Shown piece by piece: positions 7,928 through 15,191 of a stretch of DNA of 25,010 bases; the first letter of the stretch is position 1; each line of letters opens with the position of its first letter. The stretch lies in NCBI GenBank assembly GCA_910587235.1, contig CAJUKD010000033.1:1-25010 (forward strand). The letters run 5' to 3'. Below the pieces are notes generated by a model. It worked only from the letters and a program-made list of their open reading frames with translations, searched no databases and was not told the DNA's origin. A program made the position numbers and the translations under genes. This DNA is from an uncultured Muribaculaceae bacterium. Its GTDB lineage: Bacteria; Bacteroidota; Bacteroidia; Bacteroidales; Muribaculaceae.

Positions 7928-7983
7928 CGCCCGGCAAAAGCTTAAATAAATTTTGCTTTGCTCTCGACTTATCGCTATATTTG
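7928..7983 (+). repeat. Promoter-bearing intergenic repeat, copy C
   Basis: A 56-bp relative of copies A and B with small indels. It keeps the GGCAAAA start, an AAATAAATTTTGC core, the CTCGACTTAT block and an end in TATATTTG (7976-7983), a perfect -7 box. It lies 76 bp upstream of copy B in the same orientation, between fur and tsaB. Confidence 0.65.
7976..7983 (+). promoter_or_regulatory. Upstream predicted -7 box (TATATTTG) for tsaB
   Basis: TATATTTG at the end of repeat copy C fits TAnnTTTG. It would give a leader of about 120 nt before tsaB. It is probably the minor or older of two tandem promoters. Confidence 0.4.
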
Positions 7984-8003
7984 GCTTACTCCCTATATAC
8001 TTT

Positions 8004-8057
8004 CGCTCGGCAAAATCAAATAAATTTGCTTTTGCGCTCGACTTATTCGTATATTTG
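8004..8057 (+). repeat. Promoter-bearing 54-bp intergenic repeat, copy B
   Basis: A 54-bp block, 50/54 identical to copy A at the left end. The inverted repeat GCAAAATCAAAT-AA-ATTTGCTTTTGC lies inside it with one mismatch in a 12-bp stem. After it come CTCGACTTATTCG and TATATTTG. A TTTG at 8025-8028 lies 21 nt before the -7 box, fitting the Bacteroidota -33 element. It sits directly upstream of tsaB. Confidence 0.75.
8050..8057 (+). promoter_or_regulatory. Main predicted -7 box (TATATTTG) for tsaB
   Basis: TATATTTG matches TAnnTTTG, with a candidate -33 TTTG at 8025-8028 (21-nt spacing). It ends 49 nt before the tsaB ATG and would drive the tsaB-tsaC-sugar transferase-ClC unit. Confidence 0.6.
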
Positions 8058-8106
8058 CCTTTGAATTTAAAAAAATGTTGGCGCCGATACAGACGCCGTT
8101 TATGAT

Positions 8107-8805
8107 ATGGCAGTAATTCTTAACATAGAAACGTCTACCAATGTCTGCTCGGTAGCTCTCACGGCTGAAGGCTGTATTCTTACTCATTTCGAGGATTATT
8201 CCGGACGCAACCATGCCGAACTGCTCAGCGGATACATAAAAGGATGCCTTGATTTTGCAGCCGAACGCGAGTTGAGTCTTGATGCCGTGGCCGTGTCCAT
8301 AGGTCCGGGAAGCTACACCGGACTGCGCATAGGGTTGAGCGAGGCCAAGGGTCTGGCATACGGGCTTGATATTCCGCTTATAGGGGTCGATACCCTGCGG
8401 CTGCTTGCAACGCGTGTCATGTTTTCAACCGATGATATCGACACCGACAGTATATTCGTGCCTATGCTCGATGCCCGTCGCATGGAGGTCTATACGGCGG
8501 CTTACGATTTCGCACTCAACGAGATGTTGAAGCCATGCCCTATAATCCTTGACGAAAGCAGTTATTCGGAACTTTTTGCCTCGGGGCGTCCGCTTTTGTT
8601 TTTCGGCAACGGTGCGGCGAAAGCTCGTGAAATTATGGAGTGCCATCCGCAGGCGCGTTATGTCGACGGAGTAGAACCTCTGGCCGTCGACATGATAGCT
8701 CTCAGCGAACTTGCTTTCGCCCGACGCGATTTTATGGATGTGGCCTACGGCACTCCGGCTTATCTTAAAGAATTCCAGGCAACGACACCAAAGAAAAGAA
8801 TATGA
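8107..8805 (+). CDS. tsaB: tRNA N6-threonylcarbamoyladenosine protein TsaB
   Basis: 232 aa. TsaB is the inactive ASKHA-fold partner of TsaD; with TsaE the complex transfers threonylcarbamoyl to A37 of ANN-decoding tRNAs. The N-terminal strand pair ILNIETSTNVCSVAL and the hallmark SIGPGSYTGLRIGLSEAKGLAYGLDIP (about 64-90) are characteristic of the family. The metal-binding histidine pair of TsaD is absent, separating it from that paralogue. Length fits. The stop overlaps the tsaC start in an ATGA, so the two are translationally coupled; they act in successive steps of the same pathway. Two tandem repeat-borne promoters lie upstream. A 13-codon reading frame in the leader (8075-8116) overlaps the start. 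Confidence 0.95.
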   Translation: MAVILNIETSTNVCSVALTAEGCILTHFEDYSGRNHAELLSGYIKGCLDFAAERELSLDAVAVSIGPGSYTGLRIGLSEAKGLAYGLDIPLIGVDTLRLLATRVMFSTDDIDTDSIFVPMLDARRMEVYTAAYDFALNEMLKPCPIILDESSYSELFASGRPLLFFGNGAAKAREIMECHPQARYVDGVEPLAVDMIALSELAFARRDFMDVAYGTPAYLKEFQATTPKKRI

Positions 8806-9398
8806 TACCGGCAGAATATTTCGAGGATATACGCCTGGCAGTGGATTGCTTGCGCCGCGGCGGTGTGATTCTTTATCCAACGGATACAGTGTGGGGAATA
8901 GGATGCGATGCCACGTGTTCTGACGCCGTGCGTCGTGTGTTCGAGATAAAGCGCCGTGCCGATGCCAAGGCGCTGATAACTCTTGTAGGCTCTGTCGCCG
9001 CACTGGAAAGAGTTGTTGATCCTGACGCTATTCCTGATGTGGCTTATGAATTGATAGAGTTCAGCACACGTCCGACTACAATAGTATATGACCGGGCGTC
9101 GCGGGTCTCGGGTATTGCGCCCGAGTTGCTTGCTCCTGACGGAAGCATAGGTGTGCGTGTCACGTCCGAAGCTTTCTCCCGCGCTTTATGCGAGGCTTTC
9201 CGTCGGCCTTTGGTGTCGACGTCTGCCAATGTCAGTGGCGAGGCCGCTCCGGAAACATTCGCAGCGATAAGCCGGGAGATAAGCGGAGCCGTCGATTACG
9301 TATGCACAAGCCGTCGCGACGAGCCGACCGCCGACCGCCGGCCGTCGGTTGTCATGCGGCTCGATTCATCCGGAATGTTCAAGGTTCTGCGTTCCTGA
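8802..9398 (+). CDS. tsaC: L-threonylcarbamoyladenylate synthase (Sua5/YrdC family)
   Basis: 198 aa. It makes threonylcarbamoyl-AMP from threonine, bicarbonate and ATP for t6A tRNA modification. The YrdC fold is shown by GGVILYPTDTVWGIGCDA (20-37), the basic FEIKRRADAKAL stretch (48-58, the family KRR...K motif, here with Ala-Leu where Pro-Leu is usual) and the late VSTSANVSGEAAP loop. It has only the YrdC domain and no Sua5 C-terminal extension. The ATG overlaps the tsaB stop by 4 nt. The sugar-transferase gene starts 20 nt downstream, so it is probably cotranscribed although unrelated in function. Confidence 0.93.
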   Translation: MIPAEYFEDIRLAVDCLRRGGVILYPTDTVWGIGCDATCSDAVRRVFEIKRRADAKALITLVGSVAALERVVDPDAIPDVAYELIEFSTRPTTIVYDRASRVSGIAPELLAPDGSIGVRVTSEAFSRALCEAFRRPLVSTSANVSGEAAPETFAAISREISGAVDYVCTSRRDEPTADRRPSVVMRLDSSGMFKVLRS

Positions 9399-9418
9399 AT
9401 ATACAGTAGTATTACCGG

Positions 9419-10837
9419 ATGAGAAATACGACAAAAATAAAACTGCTCTACATTGTTTCGGACTATCTGACAATAAATGCCGGATGGTTGCTGTTCAATA
9501 TATTCAGATTTATTTCCTTGCCGTCCGACATTTATCCGCGAGATGCCATTCTGGAATGGCTTTCGACAACCCCGCTTATTCTCGGTCAGGTGCTTGTGCC
9601 GCTGATAATGTTGGCTCTATATGGAATTTCAGGCTATTATAACAGCAGCAGCACACTTTATAAATCACGTCTGGACGAGTTTCTGAACACACTGATTATG
9701 TCGTTCATCGGTATGCTCGGGATTTTCTTTACGGCTCTTATCAACGATAACGTTCCCGAACGCTTGCGCAACTACGAGCTTATGGCAATCTTGTTCATGA
9801 GTCTGTTCGTGCCATGTTATATTTTGCGTCTTTGCATAACTACACGCATGGCGCATTTCATACGCTCGGGGCGCAACAGCATACGTACGCTTGTGGTAGG
9901 TACGGGAGCCGAGGCCGAGCGAACAACCGCACGGATGATGCGGACGGCCGGCCGTTCAGGTTTGAAAGTGGTCGGTTATGTAGGCGATAGCAGTTATGAG
10001 GCTTCTGACGGTTTGCCCGTATATTCTTTTGAAAATATTGACAAAACGGTGTCCGATGAAGCTATCGGAGCTTTGATCATAGTCGGTCAGCCGGGTGAAC
10101 TTTCGCATACAGCATCGCTTATATCAAAGCTATATGCCTTGAATCTCCCGTTGTTCATAACTCCTGGACTTCATCAGCTTATGACATTGCGGCCGAGGCT
10201 TACGTCTGTTACAAACGAGCCTCTTGTCGACATAACCAATGCTAATATTCCGGCGGCAACTGTCAATCTCAAGCGTCTTGGCGACATTGTAGTGTCGTCG
10301 GTGGCTCTTATTCTGCTGATGCCGGTCTATGCCGTGCTTGCTCTTTCAGTCCGCCTTGATTCCCCCGGACCTGTGTTCTACCGTCAGTGTCGCATAGGCT
10401 ATCACAAGCGGCCTTTCGACATAATAAAGTTTCGCACCATGCGCACTGATGCCGAGGAGGCCGGCCCGGCTCTTTCTGCCGACGAGGATCCGCGTATCAC
10501 ACGTCTGGGAAAGATTTTGCGTAAGTACAGGCTCGATGAGCTGCCGCAGTTCTGGAATGTGCTCAAGGGCGAGATGTCGCTCGTAGGGCCGCGCCCTGAA
10601 CGTGAATTCTATATCCGTCAGATAATGGAGCGTCAGCCGGCCTACAGTCTTATTCACCAGGTGCGTCCGGGAATAACTTCGTGGGGCATGGTGAAGTTCG
10701 GCTATGCCACCAGTGTCGACGAGATGATAGAACGCCTTCGCTACGATTTGCTTTATCTCGAGAACGTTTCTTTCGGGGTAGATCTTAAGATATTATTCCA
10801 TACCGTCAGCACCGTTCTGTGTGGTCGCGGTCTTTAA
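9419..10837 (+). CDS. Polyprenyl-phosphate sugar-1-phosphate transferase (WcaJ-like)
   Basis: 472 aa. It moves a sugar-1-phosphate from a nucleotide sugar to undecaprenyl phosphate, starting assembly of exopolysaccharide, capsule or O-glycan repeats in the inner membrane. The N-terminal half has about four membrane segments (residues 8-30, 52-70, 90-108, 120-140) and then a Rossmann-like region beginning RTLVVGTGAEAE (156-167). The catalytic domain starts at KRLGDIVVSSVALILLMPVY (285-304) with one membrane helix, followed by SPGPVFYRQ, FDIIKFRTM and the RLDELPQFWNVLKGEMSLVGPRP core (371-393, Asp373-Glu374 as the catalytic pair). This two-part layout matches WcaJ/EpsE-type enzymes. The donor sugar cannot be read from the sequence. 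No other capsule genes are adjacent; rfbD is 10 kb away. Confidence 0.92.
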   Translation: MRNTTKIKLLYIVSDYLTINAGWLLFNIFRFISLPSDIYPRDAILEWLSTTPLILGQVLVPLIMLALYGISGYYNSSSTLYKSRLDEFLNTLIMSFIGMLGIFFTALINDNVPERLRNYELMAILFMSLFVPCYILRLCITTRMAHFIRSGRNSIRTLVVGTGAEAERTTARMMRTAGRSGLKVVGYVGDSSYEASDGLPVYSFENIDKTVSDEAIGALIIVGQPGELSHTASLISKLYALNLPLFITPGLHQLMTLRPRLTSVTNEPLVDITNANIPAATVNLKRLGDIVVSSVALILLMPVYAVLALSVRLDSPGPVFYRQCRIGYHKRPFDIIKFRTMRTDAEEAGPALSADEDPRITRLGKILRKYRLDELPQFWNVLKGEMSLVGPRPEREFYIRQIMERQPAYSLIHQVRPGITSWGMVKFGYATSVDEMIERLRYDLLYLENVSFGVDLKILFHTVSTVLCGRGL

Positions 10838-10892
10838 TATCCCGTTTAGTTTTACGGCTGTGTGCCGGCGATGATTTTAAGGTAAAAGAAAA

Positions 10893-12698
10893 ATGACAGA
10901 AGAAAAAAAGACGCTGAAACAGCGTGTCAAGGATTCTTTCATGGCCTTTCTGATATGGAGGGAACATCATATCAAGGAAAAGAACTTCGTTCTTCTCCTG
11001 GCTTTTCTTGTGGGAATCCTCGGCGGATTCGCCGCAATGGTTCTCAAATTCCTGATTCACTTCATTTCAAGCAACCTCACTTCACGGATAAATCTTGAAG
11101 CAGGGAACTATCTTTATATACTTCTTCCGGCTGTCGGTGTGATTATCACCGCTCTCTACGTGCGATATGTCGTCCGCGACAATATCTCCCACGGTGTCAC
11201 CCGAGTGCTTTATGCAATATCTCAGAACAAGAGCCGGCTGAAGCGTCACAACATCTATACCTCGGTAATAGCCAGTTCTGTCACTATCGGGTTCGGCGGT
11301 TCAGTCGGAGCCGAAGGCCCTATCGTGTTCACCGGCGCCGCCATAGGTTCGAATCTCGGCGCACATTTCCGAATGTCGCCCCGCATCCTTATGATTCTTG
11401 TGGGCTGCGGTGCTGCCGCCGGTATTGCCGGCATATTTAAGGCTCCTATAGCAGGCATGCTGTTCACCATCGAGGTGCTGATGCTTGATCTTACCACCGT
11501 GTCGATAATGCCTTTGCTTATCGCGTCCATCACAAGCGCTACAATCGCGTATGCCTACACCGGCTATGAGTTCGAGTTCTTCTACGTGCAGACCGAGGAT
11601 TTCTACACCAGCAGAATACCGTTTGTGATTCTTCTCGGTCTGGTCTGCGGTTTCGCATCGTTGTATTTCACGCGTGTGATGAACATGATGGAGAACTTTT
11701 TCGGACGCTTCAAACATCCGTGGGGACGTACTGCCATAGGCTGTGCCATACTTTCGCTGCTTGTGTTCATCTTCCCGCCGCTCTATGGCGAAGGCTACGG
11801 CTCCATAGTCGGCTTGCTCGCCGGGGATCCGTCGTCGATAGTCAACGGTTCAATATTCTATGCCGACCGCTATCAGGTGTGGTTTCTCGCGCTGTTCATC
11901 CTTTTTATCGTACTGACCAAGGCTTTTGCCACTTCCGCCACGAACGGGGCCGGTGGTGTCGGCGGTACATTCGCACCTTCGCTTTATGTCGGATGTATGA
12001 CCGGATTCCTGTTTGCCTTTGTAGTGAATCAGTTTGATCTCGGAATTGAGCTTTCGACCAAAAATTTCGCGTTGATAGGCATGGCCGGCGTGATGAGCGG
12101 TGTCATGCACGCTCCTCTGATGGCTATCTTCCTTACCGCCGAGCTGACAGGCGGCTATGCGTTGTTCCTGCCGCTGCTTATTGTGTCTACGATAGCCTAC
12201 GGTACAATAAAGGTGTTCGAACCTTACAGTATCTACACTATGCGTCTTGCCAAGCGCGGAGAGTTGCTTACTCATCATAAAGATAAAGCCGTGCTGACTT
12301 TGCTGAAGGTAAACAATGTGATTGAAACGGATTTCTTGCCTGTATATCCTGACATGACCCTAAAGGAGATGGTCGACACAATATCGAAGAGCAACCGCAA
12401 TCTGTTTCCTGTCATAAATCAGGACCGTGATCTGGTCGGGGTCGTGCTTCTCGATGATATACGCAACATAATGTTCCGTCCCGATCTTTACAGGCGTATG
12501 CGCGTCAGCACATTCATGTCTATGCCTCCGGCAAAAATAGAAGTGGGCGACAGCATGGATTCGGTAATGAAGCTATTCGACGATACCGGTGCATGGAATC
12601 TGCCTGTGGTGGAGAAAGGCAAGTACGTGGGATTTGTGTCTAAAAGCAAGATATTCAATTCCTACCGGCGTGTGTTGCGCCACTACTGCGAGGACTGA
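10893..12698 (+). CDS. ClC family chloride channel/transporter with C-terminal CBS domains
   Basis: 601 aa. An inner-membrane ClC anion protein with about 450 residues of membrane helices and a cytoplasmic CBS pair (about 475-590). Signature loops: GSVGAEGPIV (136-145) with the gating glutamate Glu141, GGVGGTFAPSLYVG (354-367), and ISHGV (98-102) where GSGIP is usual. The internal proton-glutamate position of coupled Cl-/H+ exchangers falls in LFTIEVLM; the first Glu (194) is kept but the next residue, equivalent to E. coli Glu203, is Val195, as in animal ClC channels. Exchange versus channel activity is therefore uncertain. The gene follows the sugar transferase by 55 nt and its last 16 bp overlap the convergent TIGR02757 gene. 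Confidence 0.92.
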   Translation: MTEEKKTLKQRVKDSFMAFLIWREHHIKEKNFVLLLAFLVGILGGFAAMVLKFLIHFISSNLTSRINLEAGNYLYILLPAVGVIITALYVRYVVRDNISHGVTRVLYAISQNKSRLKRHNIYTSVIASSVTIGFGGSVGAEGPIVFTGAAIGSNLGAHFRMSPRILMILVGCGAAAGIAGIFKAPIAGMLFTIEVLMLDLTTVSIMPLLIASITSATIAYAYTGYEFEFFYVQTEDFYTSRIPFVILLGLVCGFASLYFTRVMNMMENFFGRFKHPWGRTAIGCAILSLLVFIFPPLYGEGYGSIVGLLAGDPSSIVNGSIFYADRYQVWFLALFILFIVLTKAFATSATNGAGGVGGTFAPSLYVGCMTGFLFAFVVNQFDLGIELSTKNFALIGMAGVMSGVMHAPLMAIFLTAELTGGYALFLPLLIVSTIAYGTIKVFEPYSIYTMRLAKRGELLTHHKDKAVLTLLKVNNVIETDFLPVYPDMTLKEMVDTISKSNRNLFPVINQDRDLVGVVLLDDIRNIMFRPDLYRRMRVSTFMSMPPAKIEVGDSMDSVMKLFDDTGAWNLPVVEKGKYVGFVSKSKIFNSYRRVLRHYCED

Positions 12699-13486
12699 GC
12701 CGCTCCTGTTCCGGATGTGTTGACTCCGTAGCCGAACAGTGCGAAATCATAGATTGTCGGATCGTCGGGACGCAGGCGCCGCAATGCGCATGTCAGCTCT
12801 TCTACGGCACGACGGTCGTTCTGTTTGCGGACGAGCAATCCCGCCGAGCGTGAAACATTGGCGACATGAACATCGAGAGGAATGAACAGTTGCGATGGTT
12901 CGAGTGCCGACCATACACCGAGATCCACAATGCCGTCGCGGCGTACGAGCCAGCGTAGGGCCATGTTGAAGCGTTTGAGAGCCGATGTGTCTACTGCCGA
13001 CGGCAGACATCGGTCAGGGCCGTCGAGCCGGCATTGGGCTGCTGTGTTCGCGTCGGATAGAAGAGAGCGCAGAGATGATGCCAACTGCCAGGCAGGAGCT
13101 TCGGAGGCGGTGGCTCCGCAGGCTATGGCGAAATCCTCCAGAGAGCCGTAGCGCAGATAAAGTTCACGCAGACCGGTGAGATAATAGCGCAGATGGCGTC
13201 CGAAAAAAGTACGGTGTACGTTTTCTTCGCCAATGGAGGCTATGTCGCCTTCGCAGACAAATCGGTATGGTTCGTTGCCGAGTTTCGAGAGCATACGGTC
13301 TGCATCGCGCAGAATCATCGGACGCTGTCCCCATGCAATGGTGGATACAAGCAGTGAGGCTATTTCTATGTCGCGTTTGTCGGTGAAGCGCCGGGGAAAG
13401 CCGACAGGATCGTTATCGGCAAATTCAGGCACGTTGTATTTCATAACAAGAGCATCGAGTTGCTCTTTAAGCTCTATATCCGTCAT
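12683..13486 (-). CDS. TIGR02757 family protein (DUF2400)
   Basis: 267 aa. It matches TIGR02757 by DPVGFPRRFTDKRDIEIASLLVSTIAWGQRPMILRDADRML (26-66) and by KRFNMALRWLVRRDGIVDLGVWSALEPSQLFIPLDVHVANVSR near the C-terminus, which resembles the helix-hairpin-helix region of DNA glycosylases (LDVHV). The family is widespread in Bacteroidota and some Proteobacteria; no reaction has been established, so any DNA-repair role is only inferred from the HhH-like look. Cytoplasmic. Its own -7 box lies at 13513-13520. Its stop is inside the 3' end of the convergent ClC gene, with no terminator between them. Confidence 0.88.
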   Translation of the reverse strand: MTDIELKEQLDALVMKYNVPEFADNDPVGFPRRFTDKRDIEIASLLVSTIAWGQRPMILRDADRMLSKLGNEPYRFVCEGDIASIGEENVHRTFFGRHLRYYLTGLRELYLRYGSLEDFAIACGATASEAPAWQLASSLRSLLSDANTAAQCRLDGPDRCLPSAVDTSALKRFNMALRWLVRRDGIVDLGVWSALEPSQLFIPLDVHVANVSRSAGLLVRKQNDRRAVEELTCALRRLRPDDPTIYDFALFGYGVNTSGTGAAQSSQ

Positions 13487-13512
13487 TAATTTGTTTCATT
13501 GTATTTTGAATG

Positions 13513-13520
13513 CAAAAGTA
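13513..13520 (-). promoter_or_regulatory. Predicted -7 box (TACTTTTG) for the TIGR02757 gene
   Basis: TACTTTTG on the minus strand matches TAnnTTTG. It ends 26 nt before the ATG and lies between the upstream terminator (13551-13590) and the gene, so the gene is probably its own transcription unit. Confidence 0.5.
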
Positions 13521-13550
13521 CGAAAATAAATATGAAAAATTGGAGAATAT

Positions 13551-13590
13551 AAAAAGCGAGCCGCACAGTTGATAATGCGGCTCGCTTTTT
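13551..13590 (-). terminator. Strong bidirectional intrinsic terminator
   Basis: A perfect 15-bp stem (13551-13565 with 13576-13590) has a GCGAGCCGCA GC-rich core, a 10-nt loop and A5/T5 at the ends. It starts 15 nt after the stop of the minus-strand hydrolase gene and closes the four-gene peptidase/hydrolase unit. Confidence 0.92.
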
Positions 13591-13604
13591 CTGTGTTATC
13601 AGAA

Positions 13605-14345
13605 TTATAGTTTTATTTCTATGCTCTGACCTGGTTTGTGGAGGCAGTAGAGGGTACTTCGCCGGGCGGCTGCATCGGATAGCTTATATTCCTCGAAGTC
13701 GCAGGCACGTCCGAAGTCGCCATTAAAGTGCATAGGAAAAAAGTTGTGGACTTCAAACTTGTCGAGGAACTGTTCGGCTCCGGAAGCACAGTTCTCACCC
13801 TGACGGGTGTCGACCGGAAAGAATGCTATATCAAACATGTGTCGGTCGTCGGCGATGCGGTTTATCACGTTTGTGAAATGCTCCTTGGCTTTCCGGGCTT
13901 CGCTTTCGGTATTCTCTTCATCCCAATGCCAGTTGTTGAGATCGCCGGCATGAAAGATCGTGAATCCGTCTTTGAACTGAACGACGTAGCTGACGCCGGC
14001 GTCGGTTGATCCGTATGCGTGTATTGTGATGTCGCCGGGAAGATTTTCTGCAATGTCGCCGGCACTCATCCATTCCACAGGCATGTCGCTGCGTATTTTA
14101 TTCGACGCAATGTCGTTGGACAATACAAATACACGGCGGTGGTTCTGTCCGAGATTGAATATCTCGGGATTGAAGTGGTCGCGGTGATTGTGGCTGACAA
14201 GGAATATGACCGGCTTGTCTGGTTGATGTTCAAGCGATTTCACGACTTTATGCGCCGGATCGCGCCAGTAGTCGAATACAAGAAAAAGGCTGTCGGTTTC
14301 CACAATGAAACCGCTGTTGTCGAGATAAGTGACTTTTGTTGTCAT
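13605..14345 (-). CDS. Metallo-beta-lactamase-fold hydrolase
   Basis: 246 aa from the chosen ATG. The MBL zinc motif is SHNHRDHFN (His52, His54, Asp56, His57), followed by IFHAGDLNNWHW (a further His/Asp ligand set) and FPMHFNGDFG near the C-terminus. The overall pattern, with a short TTKVTYLDNSGFIVET opening, is UlaG/YtnP-like rather than a beta-lactamase. Substrate unknown. No signal peptide. A GTG start 24 nt upstream is possible, but the ATG follows an A-rich stretch and gives the normal MBL opening. It is the last gene of the minus-strand unit, about 63 nt after the PhnP-like gene, and is followed directly by a strong terminator. Confidence 0.85.
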   Translation of the reverse strand: MTTKVTYLDNSGFIVETDSLFLVFDYWRDPAHKVVKSLEHQPDKPVIFLVSHNHRDHFNPEIFNLGQNHRRVFVLSNDIASNKIRSDMPVEWMSAGDIAENLPGDITIHAYGSTDAGVSYVVQFKDGFTIFHAGDLNNWHWDEENTESEARKAKEHFTNVINRIADDRHMFDIAFFPVDTRQGENCASGAEQFLDKFEVHNFFPMHFNGDFGRACDFEEYKLSDAAARRSTLYCLHKPGQSIEIKL

Positions 14346-14408
14346 GGACTTGTTTTTTTTAATTTCCACCGACGTCAGTCGCTTGATCTCTTCAGGTGTG
14401 CGCCGGTG

Positions 14409-15191
14409 CTAATCGGGAATTTCAACTGAGAGGCCGTCGTAAGCGACGGTTACTCCCGGCGGCAGGGTAGGTTCTACGTCGGCCTGTGGCCCCATGTCGT
14501 GGCTAAGGTGGGTGAGGTATGCCTGTCGCGGTGCCGCCAATTTAATAACGTCGAGAGCTTCACGCAGGTTCATGTGCGTAGGATGCTTTTCGTGGCGCAG
14601 GGCGTTAATCACCAGTGTGTCGATGCCTCTGATCAGCCCGTATGTCGTTTCCGGCATCATGCTGCAGTCTGTGATATAGGCAAGCTTGCCTATGCGGTAT
14701 CCGACTATCGGCAGGCGTCCGTGAAAAACTGGAAGAGGCACAAGCTCCGTCCCGTCGTCAAGAAAAAACGCTCCGTCGCCATTGATTTCGTGTATGTCGA
14801 ATGTAGGTACTCCCGGATATGGGTTTCTGGCAAAGCAGTAGGGTACGCGGCTGCGCAGGTCGGTTGCCACATCAGGTCGGCAATAGACGGGAAAATGTCC
14901 TTCGGGTGCTGTCGGGCAATATGGGCGCATGTCGTCAATGCCGCCTACGTGGTCGTAGTGGCTGTGGGTGATAAGAAGTGAATGCAGATCAGGAGAGTCA
15001 AGGCGCAATAACTGCTGCCTGAGATCGGGACCGCAGTCTATCAGTACGTTGTGCCCTGTCGGAAGTTCAACCATAGCCGATGCGCGCAATCGGCTGTCGC
15101 GCGGGTCGACGGAGCGGCATGCCGCACAGCGGCAACGCATCTGAGGCACTCCTGTCGATGTTCCGGTTCCGAGAAATGTCAGTTTCATCAT
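14409..15191 (-). CDS. PhnP-like MBL-fold phosphodiesterase
   Basis: 260 aa. The MBL core shows THSHYDHVGG (His76, His78, Asp80, His81), His157, AYITDCS (Asp175) and LTHLSHDMG (His228, His231). The N-terminus TFLGTGTSTGVPQMRCRCAACRSVDPRDSRLR carries the CxCxxC zinc site (Cys20, 22, 25) that marks the PhnP/RNase-Z-like branch. PhnP cleaves cyclic ribosyl phosphates and other phosphodiesters; no phn genes are present, so the substrate here is open. The start is ATG at 15191, where the ATG overlaps the upstream stop (ATGATG); the second ATG at 15188 would also fit. A longer reading frame upstream (to 15323) runs inside the preceding gene in another frame and is not the start. Confidence 0.88.
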   Translation of the reverse strand: MMKLTFLGTGTSTGVPQMRCRCAACRSVDPRDSRLRASAMVELPTGHNVLIDCGPDLRQQLLRLDSPDLHSLLITHSHYDHVGGIDDMRPYCPTAPEGHFPVYCRPDVATDLRSRVPYCFARNPYPGVPTFDIHEINGDGAFFLDDGTELVPLPVFHGRLPIVGYRIGKLAYITDCSMMPETTYGLIRGIDTLVINALRHEKHPTHMNLREALDVIKLAAPRQAYLTHLSHDMGPQADVEPTLPPGVTVAYDGLSVEIPD

